A stretch of 59,128 nucleotides of DNA from Pseudomonadales bacterium. GTDB lineage: Bacteria; Pseudomonadota; Gammaproteobacteria; Pseudomonadales; Azotimanducaceae. Shown one piece after another: positions 44,976 through 54,550 of this stretch (position 1 is the stretch's first letter; each line of letters begins with the position of its first letter). The translations under genes were made by a program, and so were the position numbers. The stretch lies in contig JAQXDL010000007.1 in assembly GCA_029251375.1 (NCBI GenBank), positions 1-59,128 of the forward strand, in the 5' to 3' direction. The notes under the pieces were generated by a model. That model did not search any database, was not told the origin of the DNA, and saw only the letters and a list, made by a program, of their open reading frames with translations.

Positions 44976-45902
44976 GTGCTTCCGAACGTCACGCGAACAT
45001 ACAAAAATCATCATCTCGACTCGACCCGTTGGAACCTTTATCGCCCACGCAGTAACGATGTCATCATCACGACCGCATATAAATCCGGTACAACTTGGAC
45101 GCAGGCTATTTTCTACGAACTTTTGTATGGTGATGAAGCGCAAAAGCCTGACCCGGACACTGTAAATGTCTGGCCGGATGCTGACTTCAACGGTCTAAAA
45201 AAAGATGCCTTGAAAAGTTGGCTAGATGGCTTTGACCGTCAGCGCTATATAAAGAGCCATATCCCTTTGGACGGGCTGCCTTACTATGAACAGGTAAAGT
45301 ACGTGATTGTGTGCCGTGATCCGAGAGATGTATTCATGTCACTATTTAATCATGTGTCGAGATACACCCCTGAATTTTATCGAATGCTTAATGACCCTGC
45401 TCGTCTTGTCGGTGAGCCAATGCCGCAGATATCAACGGACCCGCGCGAGGCTTGGCAAGATTGGATAAGCCACGGTTGGTTTGATTGGGAGTCCGAAGGC
45501 TATCCTATGTGGTCCAACATGCATCATACCCAGAGCTATTGGGATTTCAGGCATCTGCCTAATTTCCTCTTTATTCACTATAACGATATGTTGTCCGACC
45601 TCAGTGGCGCTGTCGCTAAGCTTGCAGCCTTCAGTAACATCGAGGTAGACAGTCAAAAGATAGCGCGGGTCGTCGAAGCGACAACTTTTGAGAACGTAAA
45701 GCAAAAAGCGCTATCGCTAACAAATGATCGAATGGCCAGTACGTTTGAGGGCGGACAGGCACAATTTATTTTCAAAGGCACAAATGGCCGTTGGAAAGAC
45801 ATCTTTACTAATGAGGATCTTGAACTCTACGAGGCGGCTAAAAAACGCGTGCTAACCGAAGACTGTGCCCACTGGTTAGAGCATGGCGGCGCCGTTAGTT
45901 AG
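44976..45902 (+). CDS. PAPS-dependent sulfotransferase
   Basis: The 308-residue product has the Sulfotransfer_1 fold of cytosolic sulfotransferases. The 5'-phosphosulfate loop is YKSGTTWTQ (35-43), a catalytic His95 is in IKSHIPLD, the 3'-phosphate loop is VCRDPRDVFMSLFNH (112-126), and the FKGTNGRWK motif matches the conserved G-x-x-G-x-W-K. It would move sulfate from PAPS to a hydroxyl of a small molecule such as a sterol, phenol or alcohol. The start is GTG 44976 with AAGGAAA upstream. It probably forms an operon with TauD and the SGNH hydrolase. Such cytosolic-type enzymes are uncommon in general bacterial metabolism. Confidence 0.88.
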   Translation: MLPNVTRTYKNHHLDSTRWNLYRPRSNDVIITTAYKSGTTWTQAIFYELLYGDEAQKPDPDTVNVWPDADFNGLKKDALKSWLDGFDRQRYIKSHIPLDGLPYYEQVKYVIVCRDPRDVFMSLFNHVSRYTPEFYRMLNDPARLVGEPMPQISTDPREAWQDWISHGWFDWESEGYPMWSNMHHTQSYWDFRHLPNFLFIHYNDMLSDLSGAVAKLAAFSNIEVDSQKIARVVEATTFENVKQKALSLTNDRMASTFEGGQAQFIFKGTNGRWKDIFTNEDLELYEAAKKRVLTEDCAHWLEHGGAVS

Positions 45903-46427
45903 AAAAAATGTTCGTTTATCATGCAGTTGGTTAGTTTACGGTCAACTAATTGAGTTCTTTTTCAATGCCTAATCGATAACACATCATGAGTAAAAACCAA
46001 GGATTGTGGCGCAGATGGCTCGACCATCATCATGATAAGTGGCGATGGTCAGTGGCGATGATCAGTGGAGATAATGTGTGTCCTTGGAATAACGGTACCT
46101 ATCAACTTATCGTCTCGACTGGCAGTGCCTCGGACACCTTGAGCAACGCACCAGCCGAGATCAGCGATTCAATAAACGAATTGGCTTTACGACTATCAGG
46201 ATATTCGAGCGTCGCATGGTTGGAACAGATCGTTCGATTAAAAGTACGGCACACATCTAGACTCGGCCACTCTCGAAGCGATGTTTGCAACGCTGCATCG
46301 ACCAGCACTAGCGTTCGATTTTTGATTTTTGACTTTTTTTAACCGGACACAGCATTGCGAGAATAATGCAATGCACCACAAGTATGCGATAGTCTAATAG
46401 CTAATTAACAAATGGGATATTCAATAC
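45903..46427. other. Intergenic stretch, no convincing gene
   Basis: About 525 bp. A 118-codon plus-strand frame (45986-46342) and a 68-codon minus-strand frame overlap here, but neither has family motifs and the former begins in a low-complexity His/Trp stretch made of short repeats (GTGGCGATGGTCA-like, near 46035-46065). I treat both as non-coding. Confidence 0.5.
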
Positions 46428-48101
46428 ATGTCGAAGGATACTAATGCAGACGCAGATGTCATTGTCGTCGGTGCCGGATTTGCTGGCATGTATGCCATTT
46501 ATCGTTTTCGAAAGGCGGGGCTAAACGTCAAAGTGCTGGAGGCCGGCAGCGACGTTGGTGGCACCTGGTATTGGAATCGTTACCCCGGAGCACGCTGCGA
46601 TGTGCCGAGTATCGAGTATTCTTTCGGATTCTCACCAGAGCTTGAGCAGGATTGGCATTGGCCGGAAGTATTCTCTGCTCAACCGGATATTCTTGCCTAT
46701 GCAAATCACATTACCGAACGGTTTGATCTTCGTAGAGATATCCAGTTTAACACCCGCGTATCAGCTGTTGAGTATCAAGATGAACAAAACCTTTGGCGTC
46801 TAACGACCGAAACCGGAGAAATATTAAGTGCCAAATATTGCGTTATGGCCACCGGCTGTCTGTCGGTGCCAAACAGGCCACATATTGACGGCGAAGAAAC
46901 CTTTAAAGGGCGCACCTTACACACCGGCCTTTGGCCTAAAGAACAGGTTGATCTGACCGGTCTTCGCGTTGGTGTTATCGGCACAGGCTCCTCCGGCGTA
47001 CAAGCGATTCCTGAACTTGCCAAGCAGGCAGGTCATCTAACAGTATTTCAACGAACGCCTGTCTATACGGTACCCGCCAACCGCAAAGCGATGCGATCGG
47101 AGATCGAAGCAACCTTTAAGGAAAACTATGCTGATATCCGCGAAATGCAGCAGAAAAATATCGGCGGGGTTTCAAATTTTAGCCCTTCAAGAATTAATTC
47201 TTCTGAAACTACCTCAAGCGATAAGCGCAACGAAAAAGCTAGCGAGCCAAGATCGGTCCCTACTATTATGACACTGGGGAAAAAAGCCATACAGTCATTA
47301 ATAGACGAACGCGGTTTAGGCGTACTGTTGGGCTTCAGGGATCTATTGACGGATCCAGGGGCAAATGAAATTGCAAACGAGTTGTACCGGGAGAATGTGC
47401 TTCGCCAAGTCAAAGATAAAGACACCGCGGAACATTTATTAACCGAAGAATTTGGTTTTGGCTGCAAGCGTCAAGTACTCGATCGCGACTATTACGAAAC
47501 ATACAACCGGGATAACGTCAGCTTGGTTGATGTTCGCAATTCAGCAATTCAGTGCATTACAGAAACAGGAATTGAGACTTCGACGGGCCACACTGAGCTG
47601 GATGTTTTGGTTTACGCAACAGGCTTCGATGCAATGACAGGCGCCCTAACCCGGGCAAACATAACCGGTCGCCAAGGCAAGCCTCTAACCGATAAATGGG
47701 TATCGGGCCCCGTCACCTATCTGGGCCTACAGATGCAAGGCTTCCCGAATTTATTCACCGTGACGGGACCAGGTAGTCCATCGGTTCTATGCAATATGCT
47801 TGTGGCGATCGAACAGCACGTTAACTGGATAGCCGATTGCATTACTCACCTTCGAGATAAGCATATCGACACAATCGAACCATTGGCTTCATCGGAAAGC
47901 GACTGGATACAGCATGTCAACGAGGTGTCTGAAGGCACAATGTACACAGCCCCGAACTGTAATTCCTGGTATCTCGGCGCAAACATCGAAGGTAAAACAA
48001 GAATATTTATGCCGTATGTTGGCGGCTATCCCCGCTACAAGACCAAGTGTGATGAAGAGGCTGAAGCTGGCTATCCCGGTTTCCAATGTACATCTTCGTA
48101 G
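46428..48101 (+). CDS. Baeyer-Villiger monooxygenase (type I, flavin-dependent)
   Basis: The 557-residue protein has both dinucleotide-binding motifs, FAD GAGFAG (15-20) and NADPH GTGSSG (185-190), and the type I Baeyer-Villiger fingerprint FKGRTLHTGLWP (159-170, FxGxxxHxxxWP). The FAD-side motif GGTWYWNRYPGARCDVPS (44-61) is of the cyclohexanone-monooxygenase type. It inserts an oxygen next to a ketone to give an ester or lactone, using NADPH and O2, and fits catabolism of cyclic ketones, steroids or terpenoids. A segment of about 60 residues (228-290) rich in Ser/Asn looks like a variable lid. It is a single-gene unit. Confidence 0.92.
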   Translation: MSKDTNADADVIVVGAGFAGMYAIYRFRKAGLNVKVLEAGSDVGGTWYWNRYPGARCDVPSIEYSFGFSPELEQDWHWPEVFSAQPDILAYANHITERFDLRRDIQFNTRVSAVEYQDEQNLWRLTTETGEILSAKYCVMATGCLSVPNRPHIDGEETFKGRTLHTGLWPKEQVDLTGLRVGVIGTGSSGVQAIPELAKQAGHLTVFQRTPVYTVPANRKAMRSEIEATFKENYADIREMQQKNIGGVSNFSPSRINSSETTSSDKRNEKASEPRSVPTIMTLGKKAIQSLIDERGLGVLLGFRDLLTDPGANEIANELYRENVLRQVKDKDTAEHLLTEEFGFGCKRQVLDRDYYETYNRDNVSLVDVRNSAIQCITETGIETSTGHTELDVLVYATGFDAMTGALTRANITGRQGKPLTDKWVSGPVTYLGLQMQGFPNLFTVTGPGSPSVLCNMLVAIEQHVNWIADCITHLRDKHIDTIEPLASSESDWIQHVNEVSEGTMYTAPNCNSWYLGANIEGKTRIFMPYVGGYPRYKTKCDEEAEAGYPGFQCTSS

Positions 48102-48146
48102 CTTCGATCACCTAAGTCTGCGGTATTAGTGTTAATTATCTGACGG

Positions 48147-48704
48147 CTAATCCACCGGCTTCGGTGTGACTGATGTTACTGGCCCAACAGTGAAGCTTTT
48201 CCGGATCAACTTCGCGCCACGATGCCAGATCTCGAAAGTCCAAGTACCGGGCACCATCTCCCATGCTTCGTCAAAACCGTAACCATGCAGTGCTGTCTCG
48301 CCCACAATTATTTTGTAGCTTTCTTCTGATTTGGTGTAAATCCTGCCTGAGGGACTGACCAAACCGCCTTTAGGAAAATGGATAACGCTTCTGACTTCAA
48401 TTTTTGCACCGATAGGCGTGGTGTTAATTGAATATTTAAGGCCGAAATTTGTCCTCATTCGCATGGGAATTTCACTTGTGATTGTTTCGAATCTAACGCT
48501 AGTCACGAAATCTGAGGCTAGTGCCTTTGATGTTGATTCACTGCGCCGCTGGTTGAAATTAGATCGAAAAACGCCGTATCCAGTAACTTCAGCCGCACTT
48601 ATCACGTAGTCATCACCGGCAAGAGCTGCGGCACTGACAATCAAGAGGAAGGGCCCTGCGCATAACGTCACACAGAAACTCAATGTAGATATTATTCTTA
48701 TCAT
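48147..48704 (-). CDS. Secreted DUF3859-like protein
   Basis: From ATG 48704 the product has 185 residues with a signal peptide (ISTLSFCVTLCAGPFLLIVS, cut near ALA-G) and an immunoglobulin-like beta fold. Landmarks are VTGYGVF (about 41), IPMRMRTNFGLKYSI near 80, VIHFPKGGLVSPSG near 106 and VPGTWTFEIWHRGAKLIRKSF near 155. This pattern resembles DUF3859, whose function is unknown. A TTG at 48752 would add 16 residues in front of the signal peptide and is less likely. It converges with the monooxygenase gene. Confidence 0.65.
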   Translation of the reverse strand: MIRIISTLSFCVTLCAGPFLLIVSAAALAGDDYVISAAEVTGYGVFRSNFNQRRSESTSKALASDFVTSVRFETITSEIPMRMRTNFGLKYSINTTPIGAKIEVRSVIHFPKGGLVSPSGRIYTKSEESYKIIVGETALHGYGFDEAWEMVPGTWTFEIWHRGAKLIRKSFTVGPVTSVTPKPVD

Positions 48705-49223
48705 TAACGATCGTCCGATTATAAAAAAGACGCAGTCCCGAACCCTATCCAAAACAGAAACGGAAAGAAACGTTTAGCGAACTTTTCGCACCGGTTCGCT
48801 GTCCAATACGATGAGGCACAGAAGCTTGAACGCAAGCCAATGCAATCAGAGTTTGCATACGCAAAACCAGCAACACCAGAGACCTTGCTGAAAGACCTTA
48901 TAGCCTGTGTTGGTAAGGCTTTCAAAGAATTGTCATACAGCTTGCTTTTAGTTCCTAGAGCCGTAAAATTTTAACTAGATAAAGCTTTATGCCAACATAA
49001 TTTAACTCAACGCATACATGCATTATTCGAGGAATTATTTTCTAAAATGATAGACCCTCACTTGAAACGATGACAGATCGACCCCAATTATAAGGGAAGG
49101 CAGGTCTACAACGCATTGATTAAACGAGAACGAGAACAAGTACGACAAATACCCAAGTAATGGGAAGAAAGCGCTCATAGAGCATAGTTTTTTAAGACCA
49201 GTACGCCTAGCAGGAGACATTTA
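48705..49223. other. Intergenic stretch, no gene called
   Basis: About 520 bp between the DUF3859-like gene and the BI-1 gene. A 68-codon minus-strand frame at 48719-48925 ends in a hydrophobic Phe-rich stretch but has no recognisable family and no good ribosome binding site. I leave it uncalled. Confidence 0.45.
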
Positions 49224-49901
49224 ATGGCTGACGCACAATTTGTATCACAACAAAGCACTTCCGTAATATCGACACACAAGGTATTAAGAAATACCTACAT
49301 GTTGCTGTCCATGACGTTGCTATTCAGCGCCGGCATGGCGGCGTTAGCGATGGCAATCGAGGCACCTTACATGGGCTTCCTACCAATGCTTGTCGCATTC
49401 GGTTTGATTTTCGCAATTAGTAAGATGCGCAATAGTTCTTGGGGCATCGTGCTCGTATTCGCATTCACCGGTATTCTCGGCTTTTCCCTTGGTCCCGTTC
49501 TTAACTACTACATGGCTTCCACTGGTGGTACTCAAACAGTGGTTATGTCAGCCGGACTCACAGGCATCATTTTCCTATCTTTATCCGGTTACACGCTAGT
49601 CTCTCAGAAAGATTTCTCTTTCATGAGTGGTTTTTTGATGACAGGTATGTGGGTTGTGATCGGCGCTCTAGTCATGATGCTAGTAGGCTCGCTGTTTGGT
49701 TTTTATGTGTCTGGCCTTCACTTAGCAATCTCATCAGCAATTGTAATGTTGATGTCCGGATTCATTCTCTATGACACGAGCAGAATCCTTAACGGTGGTG
49801 AGACCAACTATATTATGGCGACAGTGTCTCTGTACCTAAATATCTACAACCTCTTCACTGCATTGCTTCATCTAACCGGTGCTTTAGGTGGCGATGACTA
49901 A
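49224..49901 (+). CDS. yccA: Bax inhibitor-1/YccA family membrane protein
   Basis: A 225-residue integral membrane protein with seven hydrophobic spans and the BI-1 family C-terminus (MSGFILYDTSRIL, TVSLYLNIYNLFTALLHLTG). In Escherichia coli YccA modulates FtsH proteolysis of SecY; the wider TMBIM family includes pH-sensitive calcium leak channels. AGGAG precedes the ATG at good spacing. It is followed by a strong terminator and then the tus genes. E. coli likewise has yccA next to tusE, which supports the assignment. Confidence 0.9.
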   Translation: MADAQFVSQQSTSVISTHKVLRNTYMLLSMTLLFSAGMAALAMAIEAPYMGFLPMLVAFGLIFAISKMRNSSWGIVLVFAFTGILGFSLGPVLNYYMASTGGTQTVVMSAGLTGIIFLSLSGYTLVSQKDFSFMSGFLMTGMWVVIGALVMMLVGSLFGFYVSGLHLAISSAIVMLMSGFILYDTSRILNGGETNYIMATVSLYLNIYNLFTALLHLTGALGGDD

Positions 49902-49918
49902 TAGGTCATAGAAAATCC

Positions 49919-49955
49919 AAGCCCTTGCATGAATTACATGCAGGGGCTTTTTTTT
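49919..49955 (+). terminator. Rho-independent terminator of the BI-1 gene
   Basis: A 13-bp stem (AAGCCCTTGCATG / CATGCAGGGGCTT, one G-T pair) with a 5-base loop is followed by a run of eight or nine T. It starts 17 bases after the stop codon and insulates the tus operon. Confidence 0.93.
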
Positions 49956-50017
49956 GTTCAGCGTTTTAAGGTAGACATCGGAGATTGACAATTTTGAACA
50001 TCAATCAGCCGTGCATT

Positions 50018-50050
50018 ACGCGACTAATACGCGACTAATACGCGACTAGC
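50018..50050. repeat. 11-bp tandem repeat upstream of tusD
   Basis: Three consecutive units of ACGCGACTAAT (the third ends GC) lie 47 bp before the tusD start, within or next to its promoter region. This may be a regulator-binding array or simple slippage; no known box is recognised. Confidence 0.75.
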
Positions 50051-50096
50051 GCGTTACAATAGCTGAATAATAATCGACAAGGTTTGACGACTCGAC

Positions 50097-50489
50097 ATGA
50101 AAATATCCATCGCGATACTAGGTTCACCCTACGCTTCTCAGTCTGCTCACACCGCTCTGAACTTTACTAAAGCAGCTGTATCATCCGGTCATGACGTGAT
50201 TCGAGTGTTCTTTTATCATGAAGGTGCCTACGTCGGTAACCAATTCAATACGCCACCCCAAGATGAGTTTGCAATAACCCAGCAGTGGTCCGACTTTGCC
50301 GTTAAACACGGTCTTGAATTGATTGTTTGCGTTGCCTCAGCACTGCGAAGAGGCGTCCTTGATGAAACTGAAGCCAAGCGATACGACACAAAAAGCGACA
50401 ACATGGCTGCAGCATTTCAAATCGGCGGTTTAGGGCAACTGATTGACGCAGGATTATCATCTGATCGACTAGTAACATTTTCAGCATGA
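50097..50489 (+). CDS. tusD: Sulfur relay protein TusD
   Basis: The 130-residue DsrE-type protein carries the catalytic Cys78 in LIVCVASALRRGV. TusD, in the TusBCD hexamer, accepts persulfide sulfur from TusA and passes it to TusE and then MnmA, which makes the 2-thio group of uridine 34 in tRNAs. Length and the Cys position fit the family. It is the first of four linked genes (tusDCBE), with a 4-bp overlap with tusC. Confidence 0.92.
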   Translation: MKISIAILGSPYASQSAHTALNFTKAAVSSGHDVIRVFFYHEGAYVGNQFNTPPQDEFAITQQWSDFAVKHGLELIVCVASALRRGVLDETEAKRYDTKSDNMAAAFQIGGLGQLIDAGLSSDRLVTFSA

Positions 50490-50839
50490 AAAATTTCTTA
50501 TTCGTACAGGCCGCATCCCCACATAGCAGCATGTTAGCTAAGGAAGGACTGGATGCGATCCTTATGGGTTCCGCATTTTGTAGCGTCTCTGTAATGCTAA
50601 AAGGCGATGCCTTGTTCCAGATCCACAAGAATCAACATGCCGGGCTAACGCAAACCAAACCGGTTGCAAACTCATTCAAAGCACTTAAAGAATATGGCGT
50701 TGAAAATGTGTACTGCTCTGAAAAGGATCTATCCGATAGAGGGCTTTCACAGGATGACCTGGTTATCGGCGTAACCAGCCTCGACACCGCTGAATGCAAA
50801 TCGATCATGAGCCAATTTGACATTATCGTAGGATTTTGA
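50486..50839 (+). CDS. tusC: Sulfur relay protein TusC
   Basis: A 117-residue DsrF-type subunit of TusBCD, starting MKNFLFVQAASPHSSMLAKEGLDA, with LMGSAFCSVSVMLKGDALFQI in the middle. It has no catalytic role of its own but completes the TusBCD complex. Its start overlaps the tusD stop by 4 bp, implying translational coupling. Confidence 0.9.
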   Translation: MKNFLFVQAASPHSSMLAKEGLDAILMGSAFCSVSVMLKGDALFQIHKNQHAGLTQTKPVANSFKALKEYGVENVYCSEKDLSDRGLSQDDLVIGVTSLDTAECKSIMSQFDIIVGF

Positions 50840-50846
50840 GGCACTT

Positions 50847-51134
50847 ATGATTCTTCACACGGTAAACAAATCCGCTTACAGCACAAACGTGCTAACGGAT
50901 CTTGCTCAGTTCCTAGCCAAATCAGATTTAGTTCTTCTCATAGAGGACGGTGTCTTAGGACTTAATCACTCGGACCTAATTAGTCTCAATGAATCTTGCA
51001 GCGGTGTTTACGCACTCGACCCCGATATCAAAGCACGCGGCATCGATACCCATGTGCCCGATTTTGTGACTTGCATCGATTATGAAGGCTTCGTCGACCT
51101 CACACTGCGCTGCCATTCTGTTAGGAATACATAG
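50847..51134 (+). CDS. tusB: Sulfur relay protein TusB
   Basis: A 95-residue DsrH-type subunit starting MILHTVNKSAYSTNVL, followed by LVLLIEDGVLGL. It is the third component of TusBCD. The gene starts 7 bp after tusC, and its TAG stop shares one base with the GTG start of tusE. Confidence 0.9.
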   Translation: MILHTVNKSAYSTNVLTDLAQFLAKSDLVLLIEDGVLGLNHSDLISLNESCSGVYALDPDIKARGIDTHVPDFVTCIDYEGFVDLTLRCHSVRNT

Positions 51135-51445
51135 TGGAACCGCAGCTGGATAAAGAAGGCTTTCTGACACAGTTATCGCAGTGGAACGAATCTGTTGCTG
51201 CAAATATCGCGAATCAAGAAGGCATCGAACTGACAGCGAACCACTGGCAAGTGCTTCATCTCATCCGTGATTTTTATATTCAATATGACCTTTCACCCAC
51301 AACGCGAGTGTTGGTCAAAATTGTCAAAGACAACCTTGGTGAAGACAAAGGTAACAGCATTTATTTGATGGGCCTCTTCACGGGCAAGCCGGCGAAATTA
51401 GCCGCAAAGATTGCTGGCCTTCCCAAACCTGCAAACTGTGATTAA
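51134..51445 (+). CDS. tusE: Sulfurtransferase TusE (DsrC family)
   Basis: A 103-residue DsrC/TusE protein, with ANHWQVLHLIRDFYI, SPTTRVLVK and the C-terminal arm GLPKPANCD carrying the penultimate conserved Cys102, which takes sulfur from TusD. Only the single C-terminal Cys is present, as in TusE, not the two-Cys arm of dissimilatory DsrC, so a tRNA thiolation role is expected. The start is GTG overlapping the tusB stop by one base. Confidence 0.92.
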   Translation: MEPQLDKEGFLTQLSQWNESVAANIANQEGIELTANHWQVLHLIRDFYIQYDLSPTTRVLVKIVKDNLGEDKGNSIYLMGLFTGKPAKLAAKIAGLPKPANCD

Positions 51446-51461
51446 CGGCAGCTAGAAGCTG

Positions 51462-52841
51462 CTATATTAATGCATCGAAACCCGGCATTAACGACACAAC
51501 CTCACCGACAATGATGAGCGTTGGTCGACTGATTTCGTGCGCAGTAATGCGGTCATAAATGTTTTCTAGATCACCAACGATGGTAATCTGGTCTGGCAAG
51601 GTGCCTTTTGATATCACCGCAACCGGCGTCGTTGCCGCTCGACCGTGTGAAATCAGTTGATCACAAATTGATTTCAAACCGCCTAAGCCCATATAAAACA
51701 CAATAGTTTGATTTTTGTGTGCGAATTCACGCCACTCCAATTCAACATGGCCATCTTTCGGGTGTCCTGTTACAAACCGTACTGATTGAGAAAGTTCACG
51801 ATGTGTTAGTGGTATGCCAGTATAGGCTGCGCAACCTGACGCGGCTGTTATACCTGGCACAACCTGAAATGGAATCTCACACTCGATCAGTGATTCAATT
51901 TCCTCACCGCCTCTGCCAAAAATGAAAGGGTCGCCACCCTTTAAACGTAATACACGGTTGCCCTCTTTCGCTAAACGAACCAACTTATCGTTGATTGTTT
52001 CTTGCGCGGTAAAAGCGCCGCGGCCAAGTTTACCTACATATTCTCGGCTCGCATCGCGTCTCACCCTATCGAGTATCTGCTCCGACACAAGGTTGTCGTA
52101 AAGTACGATGTCGGCTTTTTGCATCAGCTGCAACGCACGCAGCGTCAACAAGTCAGGATCACCCGGTCCAGCGCCGACGAGGTAAACTTCACCTTGACTG
52201 ACTTCCTGCGAACGAGCTTTAGGATCTGCAAACAAAAATTTTTCGGCTGCATCACGATCAGCAGCGCTAGTGAGGCTTGCAACACCTGACTCAACGAAAT
52301 TCTCTGTGACCTTTCGACGCTCGTCTATATCACTATAGGTTTGCTTCATTCGACTTCTTACCTCACCGAGATAAACCGCCAGACGAGCGAAGTGCTGAGG
52401 AATCGTTGCTTCCAACAATTCTCGAACCTTGCGCACCATCACGGGCGCTTTGCCGCCGGATGAAATACTAATCAGCAACGGAGATCGATCAATGATGGCA
52501 GGAAAGATCACCGTTGATAGATCAGGACTGTCAACCACATTTACCGGTAGTTGTCTTTGGTTAGCAAGATAGGATACGCGTTCGTTGACCGACGTATTCT
52601 CTGTTGCTGAGATGACGAGGTATATGCCGTCGAGATCCTGTTCTTCAAATTTGCGTTCGATGTGATCGATAGCGCCCTGTGCACGTAAGGTTTCCAATTC
52701 CTGATTCAACAGCGGTGAGACAACAGTTATTTTTGCGCCAGCGCGTAGGATCAATTCAATCTTTCGCCGAGCTATCTCACCACCACCAACGACTAAACAA
52801 GGTCGCTGCTTAAGATCAAAACTAAGGGGAAAATAATCCAC
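51462..52841 (-). CDS. cysG: Siroheme synthase CysG (trifunctional)
   Basis: The 459-residue protein joins precorrin-2 dehydrogenase/sirohydrochlorin ferrochelatase (residues 1-210, NAD motif VVGGGEIARRK near 17-27, and SSGGKAPV near 127) to uroporphyrinogen-III C-methyltransferase (about 215-459, YLVGAGPGDPDLLTLRA, LRLKGGDPFIFGRGGEE, GITAASGCAAYTGIPLTHR). It makes siroheme for sulfite and nitrite reductases. It begins 2 bp after serS, last in a leftward block with ftsK, lolA, rarA, crcB and serS, and converges with tusE (16 bp). Confidence 0.95.
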   Translation of the reverse strand: MDYFPLSFDLKQRPCLVVGGGEIARRKIELILRAGAKITVVSPLLNQELETLRAQGAIDHIERKFEEQDLDGIYLVISATENTSVNERVSYLANQRQLPVNVVDSPDLSTVIFPAIIDRSPLLISISSGGKAPVMVRKVRELLEATIPQHFARLAVYLGEVRSRMKQTYSDIDERRKVTENFVESGVASLTSAADRDAAEKFLFADPKARSQEVSQGEVYLVGAGPGDPDLLTLRALQLMQKADIVLYDNLVSEQILDRVRRDASREYVGKLGRGAFTAQETINDKLVRLAKEGNRVLRLKGGDPFIFGRGGEEIESLIECEIPFQVVPGITAASGCAAYTGIPLTHRELSQSVRFVTGHPKDGHVELEWREFAHKNQTIVFYMGLGGLKSICDQLISHGRAATTPVAVISKGTLPDQITIVGDLENIYDRITAHEISRPTLIIVGEVVSLMPGFDALI

Positions 52842-52843
52842 GA

Positions 52844-54127
<1,284 letters not shown>

Positions 54128-54169
54128 TCAACAGCAAGAAATTTGGGTCGTCATAGTACCAGAATCAAG

Positions 54170-54550
54170 CTAAGCGGTTAATTGGCGAGTGATAAATATA
54201 CCAATTATGACAGCAATCACCGTTAAACAAACCGAACCGAGAATATAAGCGACTGCATCAAGCCATCGACCGACCTGCAGAAAGCCGACCACGTGCATTG
54301 AAAAGGTTGAGAATGTTGTGAAAGCGCCGAGAAATCCCACCATGATTGCCGATCGCCATACAGCCGGCAGCAGTGTCGACTCGACTAGGAGCTCAAAACA
54401 GACCCCCATGAAGAAAGAACCAACAACATTAACGACAAGAATGCCGTAAGGAAAATCACTACCGAGGAGACCTGTGATGCCATCCGCCAACAAAAACCGC
54501 GATACCGCGCCCAGTGCGCCTCCGATCGCTATCGCAAACAACTCAATCAT
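54170..54550 (-). CDS. crcB: Fluoride exporter CrcB/FluC
   Basis: A 126-residue four-helix protein with GGALGAVSRFLLADGI at the N-terminus, NVVGSFFMGVCFELL and the fluoride-pore motif GFLGAFTTFSTFSMH. FluC forms dual-topology dimers that leak fluoride out of the cell. The true start is the ATG at 54550, overlapping the end of rarA by 8 bp; the longer frame adds seven residues that are really rarA coding sequence. The overlap leaves no room for a fluoride riboswitch just upstream. Confidence 0.93.
   Translation of the reverse strand: MIELFAIAIGGALGAVSRFLLADGITGLLGSDFPYGILVVNVVGSFFMGVCFELLVESTLLPAVWRSAIMVGFLGAFTTFSTFSMHVVGFLQVGRWLDAVAYILGSVCLTVIAVIIGIFITRQLTA

Noticed and set aside
45986-46342. 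118-codon frame between sulfotransferase and monooxygenase
   Set aside because: Low-complexity start built of short repeats, no recognisable domain, and no conserved features.
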